Positions 16,696 to 24,558 of a stretch of DNA of 64,000 nt are shown one piece after another. Source of the DNA: Helicobacter canis (lineage in GTDB: Bacteria; Campylobacterota; Campylobacteria; Campylobacterales; Helicobacteraceae); the NCBI RefSeq assembly GCF_008693005.1, contig NZ_VXKE01000021.1, positions 248,001 through 312,000 of the forward strand, read 5' to 3'. The notes below the pieces were generated by a model, which was not told the origin of the DNA, searched no databases, and saw only the letters and a list, made by a program, of their open reading frames with translations. Positions within the stretch are counted from its first letter, which is position 1. Each line of letters begins with the position of its first letter. The position numbers and the translations under genes are program-made.

Positions 16696-18627
16696 ATGCT
16701 GCAATCTCGCCTACTAATCCCCACAAGCAAAGAAACCCCAAAAGATGCCGTGCTAAAGAGCCATAAGCTGCTTGTGCAAGCAGGCTATATCTATCAAAGC
16801 GGTAGTGGGGTTTATAGCTTGCTTCCACTTGGCAAAATTGTCTTAGATAAAGTCGCTAATGTCGTGCGCAAATATATGAACGAAGCCGGCGCGCAAGAAG
16901 TGCTACTAAGCTTTGTAACGCCAGCAGAGCTGTGGCGAGAATCTGGGAGATATGAGCTCTATGGCAAGGAGCTTTTGCGCTTTAAAGATCGCAAGGATAA
17001 TGAGTTTATCCTAGCACCAACGCACGAAGAGAGCATTACCCAGCTTGTCAAATCCTATGTCAAGTCCTACAAAGCTCTCCCGCTTAATCTCTATCAAATC
17101 CAGCTTAAATTCCGCGATGAGTTGCGCCCGAGATTTGGGCTTTTGCGCACGCGCGAGTTTCTTATGAAAGATGCATATAGCTTCCATAGCTCTAAGGAAT
17201 GCTTGCTTAAAGAGTTTGAGAATATGCACAAAGCTTATGGCAAGATTTTTAGCGAGCTGGGGCTGGAGTTTCGCGCTGTGGAGGCGGACTCTGGGGCGAT
17301 TGGCGGAAGTGGGAGTAAGGAGTTTATGGTGCTAGCAGATTCTGGTGAAGATACGCTTGTAGTCTGCACGCAGTGTGAGTATGCGGCAAATATAGAAGCT
17401 GCAAAGCGTGCTAAAAGAGCAGAGCCAGAATCCGCGCCTAGAGCGCAGTTTGCCCGCTTCCCTACGCCAAATGTCAAAACAATCGATGATGTGTGTAAGT
17501 TTTTTCATATTAGTCCGTATTACGCGCTAAAGGCAGTGGTGAAGGCTTATACACTCGCTAAGGATTCAGCCTTGGGTGAGCGCGTTGGCTTTTTGGCTAA
17601 AAATGGCGATTTCGGCGGCGAGCCTGCGGTCATTACCACTTTAGGTAACTCCCTTGACTCACCTTGCAAAGCACCATTTTTAGCTCAAAAATCCTGCCGC
17701 GAGCAGACTGACCTAGAATCCAATTTTTCAAAAGTGGATTCTAGTGTGGTGAAAAAATTTGCCGTGTTTTTCTTGCGTGGTGATGATGTGCTAGAAGAGA
17801 CCAAAGCCCTTAACGCCCTGCGCGCTAATGGCTATGATGCTTTAGAGCTGCTAGATGCAAGCGCACAAGAGCTAGAATCTTTAGGGCTCATTGCGGGGAG
17901 CATTGGCGCAGTGGGGATTCGCGCGATTATGGGAGACTCTCCTATACTATTTGATGAAGATTTACGCGATGGGAGGGATATTATCTGCGGTGGTAATGAG
18001 AGAGATACGCATATTGTGGGGGTGGATTTTACAGAGTTTGCTGATATGGTGTATGCGCCACTAGCTGCGGTGCGAGATGGCGATATATGTGTGTGCTGTA
18101 AAGGGGTTTTAACGCACAAAAAAGGCATAGAAGTGGGGCATATTTTCCAGCTAGGAGATAAATATTCAAGTGCGCTTAAAGCAGAGTATCTAGCGCAAGA
18201 TTCTAGCTCTAAGCCCTTTATAATGGGCTGCTATGGGATAGGGATCTCGCGCTTGCTGCCAGCGATACTAGAGCAAAAGGCTGATGAGAAAGGCTGTGTA
18301 TGGAGCAAGGCTAGCGCGCCTTATGCTGTGCAAATTATCATTGCAAATACCAAAAACGAGCAGCAATCACACTATGCCCTAGAGCTATATCAAGCTTTGT
18401 TGGCAAGGGGTGTGGCGGTGCTGTGTGATGATAGGGACTTGCGCTTTGGAGCGAAAATGACGGACTTTGAGCTAGTGGGGGCGGCACTATATGGGATAGT
18501 TGTGGGTAAAGGGCTAGAATCTGGTGTGATAGAGTGCATTAGGCGCGATGGGCTAGAGAAGCAAGAGCTAAGTGCTACTGAAGTGCAAGTAGTGTGTGAG
18601 GCGATTATGGAGCGATTGGAGCGATAA
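16696..18627 (+). CDS. proS: Prolyl-tRNA synthetase (bacterial type)
   Basis: A 643-residue class II synthetase; H. pylori ProS is about 577. Motif 2 region (RPRFGLLRTREFLMKDAYSF in part), motif 3 (GCYGIGISRLLPAILEQ) and the C-terminal anticodon domain are intact. The YbaK-like editing insertion lies about 225-420, and here it contains an extra serine/aspartate-rich stretch around residues 319-355 built from LDS, LES and VDSS triplets that come from the repeated DNA word. That explains most of the extra length. AAGGAG precedes the ATG. Its stop overlaps the next start. Confidence 0.95.
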   Translation: MLQSRLLIPTSKETPKDAVLKSHKLLVQAGYIYQSGSGVYSLLPLGKIVLDKVANVVRKYMNEAGAQEVLLSFVTPAELWRESGRYELYGKELLRFKDRKDNEFILAPTHEESITQLVKSYVKSYKALPLNLYQIQLKFRDELRPRFGLLRTREFLMKDAYSFHSSKECLLKEFENMHKAYGKIFSELGLEFRAVEADSGAIGGSGSKEFMVLADSGEDTLVVCTQCEYAANIEAAKRAKRAEPESAPRAQFARFPTPNVKTIDDVCKFFHISPYYALKAVVKAYTLAKDSALGERVGFLAKNGDFGGEPAVITTLGNSLDSPCKAPFLAQKSCREQTDLESNFSKVDSSVVKKFAVFFLRGDDVLEETKALNALRANGYDALELLDASAQELESLGLIAGSIGAVGIRAIMGDSPILFDEDLRDGRDIICGGNERDTHIVGVDFTEFADMVYAPLAAVRDGDICVCCKGVLTHKKGIEVGHIFQLGDKYSSALKAEYLAQDSSSKPFIMGCYGIGISRLLPAILEQKADEKGCVWSKASAPYAVQIIIANTKNEQQSHYALELYQALLARGVAVLCDDRDLRFGAKMTDFELVGAALYGIVVGKGLESGVIECIRRDGLEKQELSATEVQVVCEAIMERLER

Positions 18628-19142
18628 TGCGTGGGATTGTTATGTGGCTTATGGTGGGCTATGTCGCATTAGAGCTGCTGGGATTTAGTATATTTATCAA
18701 TCATTTTGGTGTGCTGCTTGCTGTGGTTGAAGTGTTTGTATCAGGCGCGCTTGGCTTGTGGCTGCTTAGAAGAGAGCTAGCCCAGCTAAGCTTGATCCAG
18801 CTTTTTGTGCGATTTGGGCAGGGGGATATGTTTGCCCTGCTGCGCAATAGTATGCTTAGTGGCTTTGGGGCAGTGTTTTTGCTAATACCCGGGATTTTCA
18901 CTGATATTATAGGGGTGGTTATGGTGCTTTGCGCGCTAGCTTTCTACCCTAAATCTAAGCTAGATTCTAGCCCAGAATCTAGCGGGTATAAAAGCTTTGA
19001 TGATTACTTCACAAGCTCTATGCGCTACACTTACCAAGCAAAGCCTAAAGATGATGACATTATCGATGTGGAAGTGCTAGAGCCTACAAGCTCACAAAAG
19101 CCAAGCGAGCAGCTATCGCAGCAATCAAGGAGTGCAGAATGA
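18627..19142 (+). CDS. FxsA-family membrane protein
   Basis: A 171-residue membrane protein with about three to four transmembrane segments in residues 1-110 (MWLMVGYVALELLGFSIFI and FGAVFLLIPGIFTDIIGVVM in parts). The LLxPGxxTDxxG block is the hallmark of FxsA (SuzZ in E. coli), named for suppressing F exclusion of phage T7. Its cellular role is unclear. The tail is cytoplasmic, charged and repetitive, with LDSSPESS from the repeated word. It overlaps proS by one base and hemC by four (ATGA), which ties it into the operon. Confidence 0.85.
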   Translation: MRGIVMWLMVGYVALELLGFSIFINHFGVLLAVVEVFVSGALGLWLLRRELAQLSLIQLFVRFGQGDMFALLRNSMLSGFGAVFLLIPGIFTDIIGVVMVLCALAFYPKSKLDSSPESSGYKSFDDYFTSSMRYTYQAKPKDDDIIDVEVLEPTSSQKPSEQLSQQSRSAE

Positions 19143-20095
19143 GAAAGCTAGTCATTGGCACAAGGGGGAGCGCGCTAGCTTTGTGGCAGGCGCACTATAT
19201 CCAAGATCGCCTATTGCAAGAGTGTGGGGTAGAATCTAGCTTAGAAATCATCAAAACCAAGGGCGATAAAATCCTTGATGTCCCGCTTGCAAAAATCGGC
19301 GGCAAGGGACTTTTCACCAAAGAGCTAGAAGAAAAGCTCCTTACAAAGGAGATCGATTTGGCGGTGCATTCTCTCAAAGATGTCCCGGTGGATTTGCCAG
19401 AGTCTTTGGCACTTGCGTGCATTACAGAGCGAGAAGATGTGAGAGACTGCTTTGTAAGCTATAAATACCCAGATTTTAATGCACTTGCGCAAAACGCGCG
19501 AGTTGGCACGACTTCTTTGCGCCGTAGTATGCAGCTTAAGGCTAGGCGTGCGGATATTGCTTGCCTGTCGCTGCGCGGAAATATCCAAACGCGCCTAAAC
19601 AAGCTAGAATCTGGCGAGTTTGATGCCATTATCCTAGCCTATGCTGGGCTAAAGCGGCTTGGCATTGCACATATCCCACATATCGTGCCACTAAGCACCA
19701 CAGAAATGATCCCTGCTATGGGGCAAGCAGCACTAGGGATAGAGTGCAGGGAAGATGATGAAGACTTGCGCGCAGTGCTAGAGACACTTGCGTGCCAGAG
19801 AACTGCTCTTTGCACGCAGGCAGAAAGGGAGTTTATCAAGGTGCTAGATGGCGGGTGTCAAGTGCCAATTGGCGTGCATTGCAAGCTTTTAGGGGAGATT
19901 GAGAAGGGAATGGTGCAAATTAAAGCCATTGTTGGTATGCCTGATGGGAGCAAAGTCCTGCAAGAATCCATAAGCGCAAGTGCGCAGGAAGCAAACATAG
20001 CTGCAAAAGAGCTAGCACATATACTAATCAAGCAAGGTGCTAGAGAAGTGCTAGAGCAAGCACAGAGATTTTTCCTTCAAGCTTGGGGGAGCTAG
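19139..20095 (+). CDS. hemC: Porphobilinogen deaminase (hydroxymethylbilane synthase)
   Basis: A 318-residue enzyme. N-terminal RGSALALWQAHYI, the KTKGDKILD and KDVPVDLP blocks, and the arginine-rich GTTSLRRSMQLKA segment bind the growing pyrrole chain. The cysteine in GGCQVPIGVHC anchors the dipyrromethane cofactor. It polymerises four porphobilinogens to hydroxymethylbilane. It is the last gene of the operon; its stop codon TAG is the start of a TAGAATCTA-type hairpin shared with the convergent dedA-like gene. Confidence 0.96.
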   Translation: MRKLVIGTRGSALALWQAHYIQDRLLQECGVESSLEIIKTKGDKILDVPLAKIGGKGLFTKELEEKLLTKEIDLAVHSLKDVPVDLPESLALACITEREDVRDCFVSYKYPDFNALAQNARVGTTSLRRSMQLKARRADIACLSLRGNIQTRLNKLESGEFDAIILAYAGLKRLGIAHIPHIVPLSTTEMIPAMGQAALGIECREDDEDLRAVLETLACQRTALCTQAEREFIKVLDGGCQVPIGVHCKLLGEIEKGMVQIKAIVGMPDGSKVLQESISASAQEANIAAKELAHILIKQGAREVLEQAQRFFLQAWGS

Positions 20096-20119
20096 AATCT
20101 ACTTATGTGTAGATTCTAG
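20092..20119. terminator. 11-bp hairpin between convergent hemC and DedA genes
   Basis: CTAGAATCTAC, loop TTATGT, GTAGATTCTAG: a perfect 11-bp stem. It supplies the hemC stop (TAG 20093-20095) and overlaps the last codons of the DedA gene, so one element serves both gene ends. Two copies of the repeated word in opposite orientation make up the arms. Confidence 0.6.
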
Positions 20120-20698
20120 GGAGTCTTTTGTCTTTGCCCACGCTTTTTTGCTAAACCACAACGCCCCAAGCACCAAAGCTAGGAGCACCCCAACTGCCAC
20201 ATAAGAGTATCGCCCATAGGATTCTACAAGCTCAATCACTGCCTTTGAGAAGTAGAATGCCAGCAGCCCCAAGCTAGCAGCCCAGATCACGCTAGCAAGC
20301 AGATTGAGCACAAGGAATTTTCTAAGATTATAGCGACTCGCGCCAATGGCTATAGGCACGAGAAACTTTACTCCGTAGATGTATTTGTTAAGCAGGATTA
20401 GGATCGCGCCATACTTTTTGAGCCATATATGCATAAGTGCGATTTTTCTGCGATGTGGCGCAAGGAATCGCTCGAAGTCCTTTTTTTGATAGCGCGTTAG
20501 GACTACAAGCAGGGAGCTGCCTGCGAAATTCCCAGTAGTAGCGATGATAATGCTTGTAGCAAGGCTAATATGTCCAAGAGTCGCCAGCGCACCAGCAGCT
20601 AAGATCCCCACATATCCACTCCCCATACAATAAAAAAACAACGCCACATAGCCCCAAGTCTCAAAAGAGTCTTTAAATGAAGCGATAAAGCTTTCCAT
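20099..20698 (-). CDS. DedA-family membrane protein
   Basis: A 199-residue inner-membrane protein with four to five hydrophobic segments. The pattern GYVALFFYCMGSGYVG, then the charged loop with KKYGAILILLNKYIYGVKFLVPIAIG (parts), matches the conserved DedA/SNARE-associated domain. DedA proteins act in lipid recycling (for example polyprenyl phosphate or phosphatidylethanolamine flipping) and membrane-potential homeostasis. It is a monocistronic leftward gene with its own TATAAT 35 bases upstream. A basic C-terminal tail ends in the convergent hairpin. Confidence 0.85.
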   Translation of the reverse strand: MESFIASFKDSFETWGYVALFFYCMGSGYVGILAAGALATLGHISLATSIIIATTGNFAGSSLLVVLTRYQKKDFERFLAPHRRKIALMHIWLKKYGAILILLNKYIYGVKFLVPIAIGASRYNLRKFLVLNLLASVIWAASLGLLAFYFSKAVIELVESYGRYSYVAVGVLLALVLGALWFSKKAWAKTKDSLESTHK

Positions 20699-20733
20699 TT
20701 TTCGCCTTTCTAAGTTTCATTATCATTTTTGTA

Positions 20734-20739
20734 ATTATA
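20734..20739 (-). promoter_or_regulatory. -10 box of the DedA gene
   Basis: TATAAT on the minus strand (ATGTATAATT), 36 bases before the ATG. TGATAATGA lies just downstream at 20717-20725 on the minus strand and looks like half of a Fur box; this is weak. Confidence 0.5.
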
Positions 20740-20778
20740 CATACTACAAGTGTAATTTGTAATTTTTAAGGGAAAAAA

Positions 20779-20791
20779 AACTTTCAAAGTT
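20779..20791. promoter_or_regulatory. Inverted repeat touching the hemerythrin-like gene promoter
   Basis: AACTTT-C-AAAGTT, a 6+1+6 inverted repeat that ends one base before the TATAAT at 20793-20798. A protein bound here would cover the promoter spacer. Confidence 0.35.
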
Positions 20792-20792
20792 A

Positions 20793-20798
20793 TATAAT
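20793..20798 (+). promoter_or_regulatory. -10 box of the hemerythrin-like gene
   Basis: TATAAT, about 39 bases upstream of the ATG at 20837, after an A8 run and an inverted repeat. Confidence 0.6.
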
Positions 20799-20836
20799 CG
20801 TGGCTTTTAGGAGTGAATACATTCAAGGAAGGTAAT

Positions 20837-21406
20837 ATGGCGATACCTGAATGGGACGATAAGTTTAGTATCCACAATGATGTCATTGATGTCCAGCATA
20901 AGAAGCTTTTTGATATTGCTCATAGGGCGGGGCTACTTATCAGCAAGCAAGTCGATGGAAATGAGATTAAGAAAATCCTTGTCGAGCTTTTTGAGTATAT
21001 GAAAGTGCATTTTCACGATGAGGAAGCTTATATGGCAAGTATCGGCTACCCCGGGCTTGAGAGGCAATCTGCTATGCATCAGCAAATTATCCGTGATATG
21101 ACAGATCTTATCCAAAATATCCGCTACGACTTCAAGCAAAAGCTCGCCATCATCACTGAAGAGTGGCTTATCAACCATATCCTAAAAGAAGATATGCAGA
21201 TAGAGATTTACCGCAAAGCCCACGAAGAAGAGATCAAGGCTATGCAGGCGAAGCAAAATGGTGAAAAAGAAATCACTCATATTTATAAATGTGCTTGCAA
21301 GCCAGCATTTAAGGTGCTAAACACGGTGCATGAGAAAATCCAAAGCGGGCAAGCATTCCACTGTAAAAAATGCGGCGAGGGTATTGTATTTGTGCGTGAT
21401 GAGTAA
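20837..21406 (+). CDS. Hemerythrin-like protein with C-terminal cysteine module
   Basis: A 189-residue protein. ATG 20837 is chosen over GTG 20813 because AAGGAAGG precedes it. Residues 1-130 follow bacteriohemerythrin: HNDVIDVQHKKLF with H21, HFHDEEAYM with H58 and E62, H81, and the late pair H-x4-D in HILKED. At the position of the first histidine in the usual H-x3-H pair there is Q77, so one iron ligand seems absent. Residues about 150-189 add CAC and CKKC, a possible zinc ribbon or iron site. Hemerythrins carry O2 or protect iron-sulfur enzymes; this one may sense rather than carry. The iron-ligand loss and cysteine tail are seen; the role is inferred. Confidence 0.8.
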   Translation: MAIPEWDDKFSIHNDVIDVQHKKLFDIAHRAGLLISKQVDGNEIKKILVELFEYMKVHFHDEEAYMASIGYPGLERQSAMHQQIIRDMTDLIQNIRYDFKQKLAIITEEWLINHILKEDMQIEIYRKAHEEEIKAMQAKQNGEKEITHIYKCACKPAFKVLNTVHEKIQSGQAFHCKKCGEGIVFVRDE

Positions 21407-21417
21407 GGCGGGGCTTC

Positions 21418-21876
21418 GTGGCTTCTCGCCTAATTGTTGCGCTGCTGCTCTGCTCTGTAGTGTCTGCTAGCGAGCCAGCACTTAGCGCGCAAGACTTTTT
21501 GCGCTACTATGAGCATAATCTCAAAGCCGCTCATCAAGCCATTTTACAAGGCTCTGTAAGTAGGGAGTTTGTGCGGTTTCGCGGGTATAGCTTGATTGAC
21601 TACACGATTTATAAGCAAATGAGCAAGCAAGAGATAAAGGCTATCAAAAAGCCTTTGATATTTTTTAGCGGGGTGCTTAGTGGGAAGCCTTTGTATAGCG
21701 AGTTTGGCGGTGTGAGTATCGATGCTTATGCGGATAATGAAATGCGCGCGCATTTAAACTTTCAGGGGCGGTATTTTAGCGATCTAATCGCCATTGGGCA
21801 GGATAGATTCTACGCGCTATGCGCACTTAGCGCGATCAATCGCTGCTTGCTGTTAGGCGTTGGTGAGCGGTGGTAG
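21418..21876 (+). CDS. Exported hypothetical protein
   Basis: A 152-residue protein starting at GTG 21418, 12 bases after the hemerythrin-like stop, with a short signal peptide (LIVALLLCSVVSASE). The mature domain mixes helices (FLRYYEHNLKAAHQAIL) and a beta-rich end. Two late cysteines (ALCALSAINRC) could pair. It may be co-transcribed with the hemerythrin-like gene. I do not recognise a family. Probably periplasmic. Confidence 0.6.
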   Translation: MASRLIVALLLCSVVSASEPALSAQDFLRYYEHNLKAAHQAILQGSVSREFVRFRGYSLIDYTIYKQMSKQEIKAIKKPLIFFSGVLSGKPLYSEFGGVSIDAYADNEMRAHLNFQGRYFSDLIAIGQDRFYALCALSAINRCLLLGVGERW

Positions 21877-22240
21877 CCCCTATTGTCATTGCAAAAGCTT
21901 TGGCGCAAGACAAAGCGCGGCAATCCACAAGCTAGAATCTAGTGCAAACGAGGATTCTATGGATTACTAAAGAAGCTGCGGCTGTGCCTTGCTTTGCCAC
22001 GCGGTGGAAGCACCGCTGGTAATGACAGAAAAAAGGGCGGAGAGTCAAAAAGTGGATTCTAAGGAAACGCAAGAAATTATGTTTATGATACCAACTCGCA
22101 GGATTTTAGGATTTTTGATGAGAAATTGTAGCTTTCAAGGCGCGGGCGAAGAGATTTACCTAGTCGGTAATGAGCAAGCCCGCGCCACAGAATCTACAAT
22201 GTATCGCAAAAAGACAAAATCCAAAAACTAAGGAGACCCA
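21877..22240. other. Intergenic region made of repeat remnants
   Basis: 364 bases without a convincing gene. It holds a degenerate intergenic repeat (21884-21928), a TAGAATC/GATTCTA inverted pair (21933-21959), and a GGTGGAAGCACCGC-containing stretch that looks like a second related repeat. An open frame at 21989-22231 has no ribosome site or family and is judged spurious. AAGGAG at the end belongs to the glycosyltransferase. Confidence 0.5.
21884..21928 (+). repeat. Degenerate intergenic repeat, copy A
   Basis: Begins TGTCATTGCAA and ends GGCAATCCA. A diverged copy in the opposite orientation is found at 24494-24530. The two flank the glycosyltransferase gene. Confidence 0.5.
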
Positions 22241-24466
22241 ATGAAAACCCTTGCCATAATTATCCCTGTCTATAATGTAGCGCAGTATTTGCTAGAGTGC
22301 TTGGAGTCCTTAAGTGCGCAGAGCTATGGGGATTTTGTAGTGATATGCGTTGATGATGGCAGCACAGATTCTAGTGCGCAGATTATCGCTGAGTATGCCA
22401 AGCGCGACTCACGCTTTATCCTCCTAGCCCAAGCAAATCAAGGCATAGGTGCTGCTAGAAACACAGGGCTTGGGTATGTCTATACGCACCTGCCCCAAGT
22501 GGGTTACATCGGCTTTATGGATCCAGATGATGCAGCAGGGGTGGATTACTACGCTAACCTTATCTACACGCTAGAATCTAGACGCGCGCAGATGGCGACC
22601 ACGCGCGATGTGTGTCGGTTTTTAGATTCTAGCTATGATAGCGCGATGTTCGCACTTAGGCAGCCTAAGACTAAAGGCATTATCCGCAAGGTTACAAGCA
22701 AAAACATCGCGCATAAAATCGAAGCCCCACGCAGTGTATTTACGCGTGCATTGCTGCAAGATCTGCGCTTCCCTATAAACCGCTTTGCTGAAGATGTGGG
22801 CTTTAGCGTGTGCGCGCACGCTTTAGCTGGCAGAGTGGCATTAAGCAAAAACGCGCGTTATTTTTATCGCGTGCGTAGCGGCTCACTCACTAGCAAAACC
22901 CACCCGCCACAAGAGTTTTTCCAAGTGTTTGGCTTTGTGTATGAGTTTTTTACAAAGCACGGCTATTTAGAGTCCTATCTCTTGCCCACAGATTTGCTCC
23001 GCCCCAATCGCTTCGCACAGCTAGATTCTGGCTATCTTGCGCAGCTGCAAGAGTTTTTGCGCTCTTTAGAGCTTAGTCCAAGCGTGCTGGAGAGAAACAA
23101 GCCCCTAAAACTTGCGCTACAAGCAAAAAGCTTAGAAGAGTTTATGGCTAGGACTAGGAGCTTTAGAGAGTGGAGGGCGGATAAATTTTGCCTGCATTTG
23201 ACCAAAAATCGCAAGAAGATCATACTCTTTGGCAAAAGGCTTTTAGACACTTCTATGGCTCTAACACCGCCAAGCCCCAAAAGCTCGCCAAGTCATCAAG
23301 CAAGCCCGCGCATAGCTATCATCGCTAAAGACATCACAGAAGCAGGTGGGGGCGAGCGCGTGGGGGTCAATCTGGCAAACGCCTTTGTGGAATGCGGCTT
23401 TAGCGTGCAAGTCATAAGCCTTTTTAGTAGCAACAATGCGCCAATCTATCGGCTAGATTCTAGGGCGAAGCTACTCTCTCTCTCTCTCTCTCTCTCTCGT
23501 AAGCCGCGCGCACAACACCCAGCAAATAGCATAAGCCCAAATACCCACAATCCTAAAGCCAATCCCCCAAGACGCCTAAGCAAGCTTGCAAAGCTTTGGC
23601 AAAAGCTCTTGCGCCCCTTGCTTGCCTACAAGGTAGAGAGAGTTCTGCGCACCTATAAGCCTAGTATCGTGCTAAGTAATGATGGCTGGTATATCCCAAG
23701 GCACAAGCTAGATTCTAGTGCGTATCTGCGGCTTTGGCACTTAAACGCGCCCAAGCACCTAAGCGCACGCAAAGCTCGCAATCTAGCCAAGTTTGACACT
23801 TTAGTCGTGCTTTCACAAAAAGAGCTAGCCACTTGGCAGAGCTACCATAAAAGCGTGTGTGTAATCCCAAACTTCCTCCCACATCTCCCCACCACCTTTA
23901 GCGATCCTAGCACCAAAGTCGTGCTATCTGTGGGGCGGCTAAGTGGGGAGAAGGGCTTTGATAGGCTGCTTGATATTTGGGAGATGGTGCAAGATCGCGC
24001 CAAAGATTCTAGCGCATTAGCGCAGTGGCAGCTCCATATCGTAGGCAGCGGAGATTTGCAAAGCGAGCTAGAATCTAAAATCGCGCAAAAGGGCTTAGAG
24101 ACGAGCGTGCGCTTAGTTGGCTTTAGGCAGGATATGGAGAGCGTGTATCTAGGGGCTAGTGTGTATGCGATGTGTAGCTACTTTGAGGGCTTTGGTATGG
24201 CACTAGCAGAGGCGTGTAGCTACGGGCTAGCTGGCATTGCCTTTGACATTGCTGCTGGTCCTAGTGATATTATCGCACAAGGCAAAAGTGGGTATTTGAT
24301 AGAAGATGGCGATATACAGGGCTTTGCCACTAGGCTGTGTGATCTAATGAGCGATGAGACAAAGCGCGCGGAGTTTGGCGCAAATGCTAGGGAGCTTATG
24401 GCGCGAAACTTTAGCAAGCAAGCGGTAGTGCCACAATGGCAGGAGCTTTTTAGCAGTTATAGCTAG
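22241..24466 (+). CDS. Two-domain glycosyltransferase (GT2 + GT4), CT-repeat phase variable
   Basis: A 741-residue fusion. Residues 1-250 are a GT2 (GT-A) domain with IIPVYNVAQYLLECLESL, VDDGSTDSS and the DxD-like MDPDDA. Residues about 355-741 are a GT4 (GT-B) domain with VLSVGRLSGEKGFDRLL and the nucleotide-sugar motif EGFGMALAEA. A run of 25 alternating C and T (23474-23498) encodes SLSLSLSL near residue 411, in the first half of the GT4 fold; gain or loss of one CT unit would cut off the GT4 donor site while leaving GT2 intact. In the present sequence the frame is open (ON). Likely role: capsule, LOS or other surface glycan. It is flanked by inverted degenerate repeats. Confidence 0.9.
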   Translation: MKTLAIIIPVYNVAQYLLECLESLSAQSYGDFVVICVDDGSTDSSAQIIAEYAKRDSRFILLAQANQGIGAARNTGLGYVYTHLPQVGYIGFMDPDDAAGVDYYANLIYTLESRRAQMATTRDVCRFLDSSYDSAMFALRQPKTKGIIRKVTSKNIAHKIEAPRSVFTRALLQDLRFPINRFAEDVGFSVCAHALAGRVALSKNARYFYRVRSGSLTSKTHPPQEFFQVFGFVYEFFTKHGYLESYLLPTDLLRPNRFAQLDSGYLAQLQEFLRSLELSPSVLERNKPLKLALQAKSLEEFMARTRSFREWRADKFCLHLTKNRKKIILFGKRLLDTSMALTPPSPKSSPSHQASPRIAIIAKDITEAGGGERVGVNLANAFVECGFSVQVISLFSSNNAPIYRLDSRAKLLSLSLSLSRKPRAQHPANSISPNTHNPKANPPRRLSKLAKLWQKLLRPLLAYKVERVLRTYKPSIVLSNDGWYIPRHKLDSSAYLRLWHLNAPKHLSARKARNLAKFDTLVVLSQKELATWQSYHKSVCVIPNFLPHLPTTFSDPSTKVVLSVGRLSGEKGFDRLLDIWEMVQDRAKDSSALAQWQLHIVGSGDLQSELESKIAQKGLETSVRLVGFRQDMESVYLGASVYAMCSYFEGFGMALAEACSYGLAGIAFDIAAGPSDIIAQGKSGYLIEDGDIQGFATRLCDLMSDETKRAEFGANARELMARNFSKQAVVPQWQELFSSYS
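23474..23498 (+). repeat. CT dinucleotide contingency tract
   Basis: Twelve and a half uninterrupted CT units inside the glycosyltransferase gene. Dinucleotide runs of this length in Helicobacter surface genes are classical slipped-strand switches. Confidence 0.85.
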
Positions 24467-24493
24467 ATTCTGCTAGATTTAGCTAGCTGCCTA

Positions 24494-24530
24494 TGGATTG
24501 CCACGATTGCTTGCGCAAGCTTGCAATGAC
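24494..24530 (-). repeat. Degenerate intergenic repeat, copy B
   Basis: Reads TGGATTGCCACGATTGC through TTGCAATGAC. The reverse complement aligns with copy A at 21884-21928 (GTCATTGCAA ... GGCAATCCA). Confidence 0.5.
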
Positions 24531-24540
24531 ATGCAAGGTT

Positions 24541-24558
24541 AGATTCTAGCTAGAATCT
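24541..24558. terminator. 18-bp palindrome at the convergent glycosyltransferase/lptD ends
   Basis: AGATTCTAG followed by CTAGAATCT, a perfect palindrome. It supplies the final phenylalanine codon and TAG stop of lptD. Same design as 11365-11384. Confidence 0.5.

Noticed and set aside
21989-22231. Open frame of 80 codons before the glycosyltransferase gene
   Set aside because: It lies in repeat remnants, lacks a ribosome site and shows no protein-like composition.
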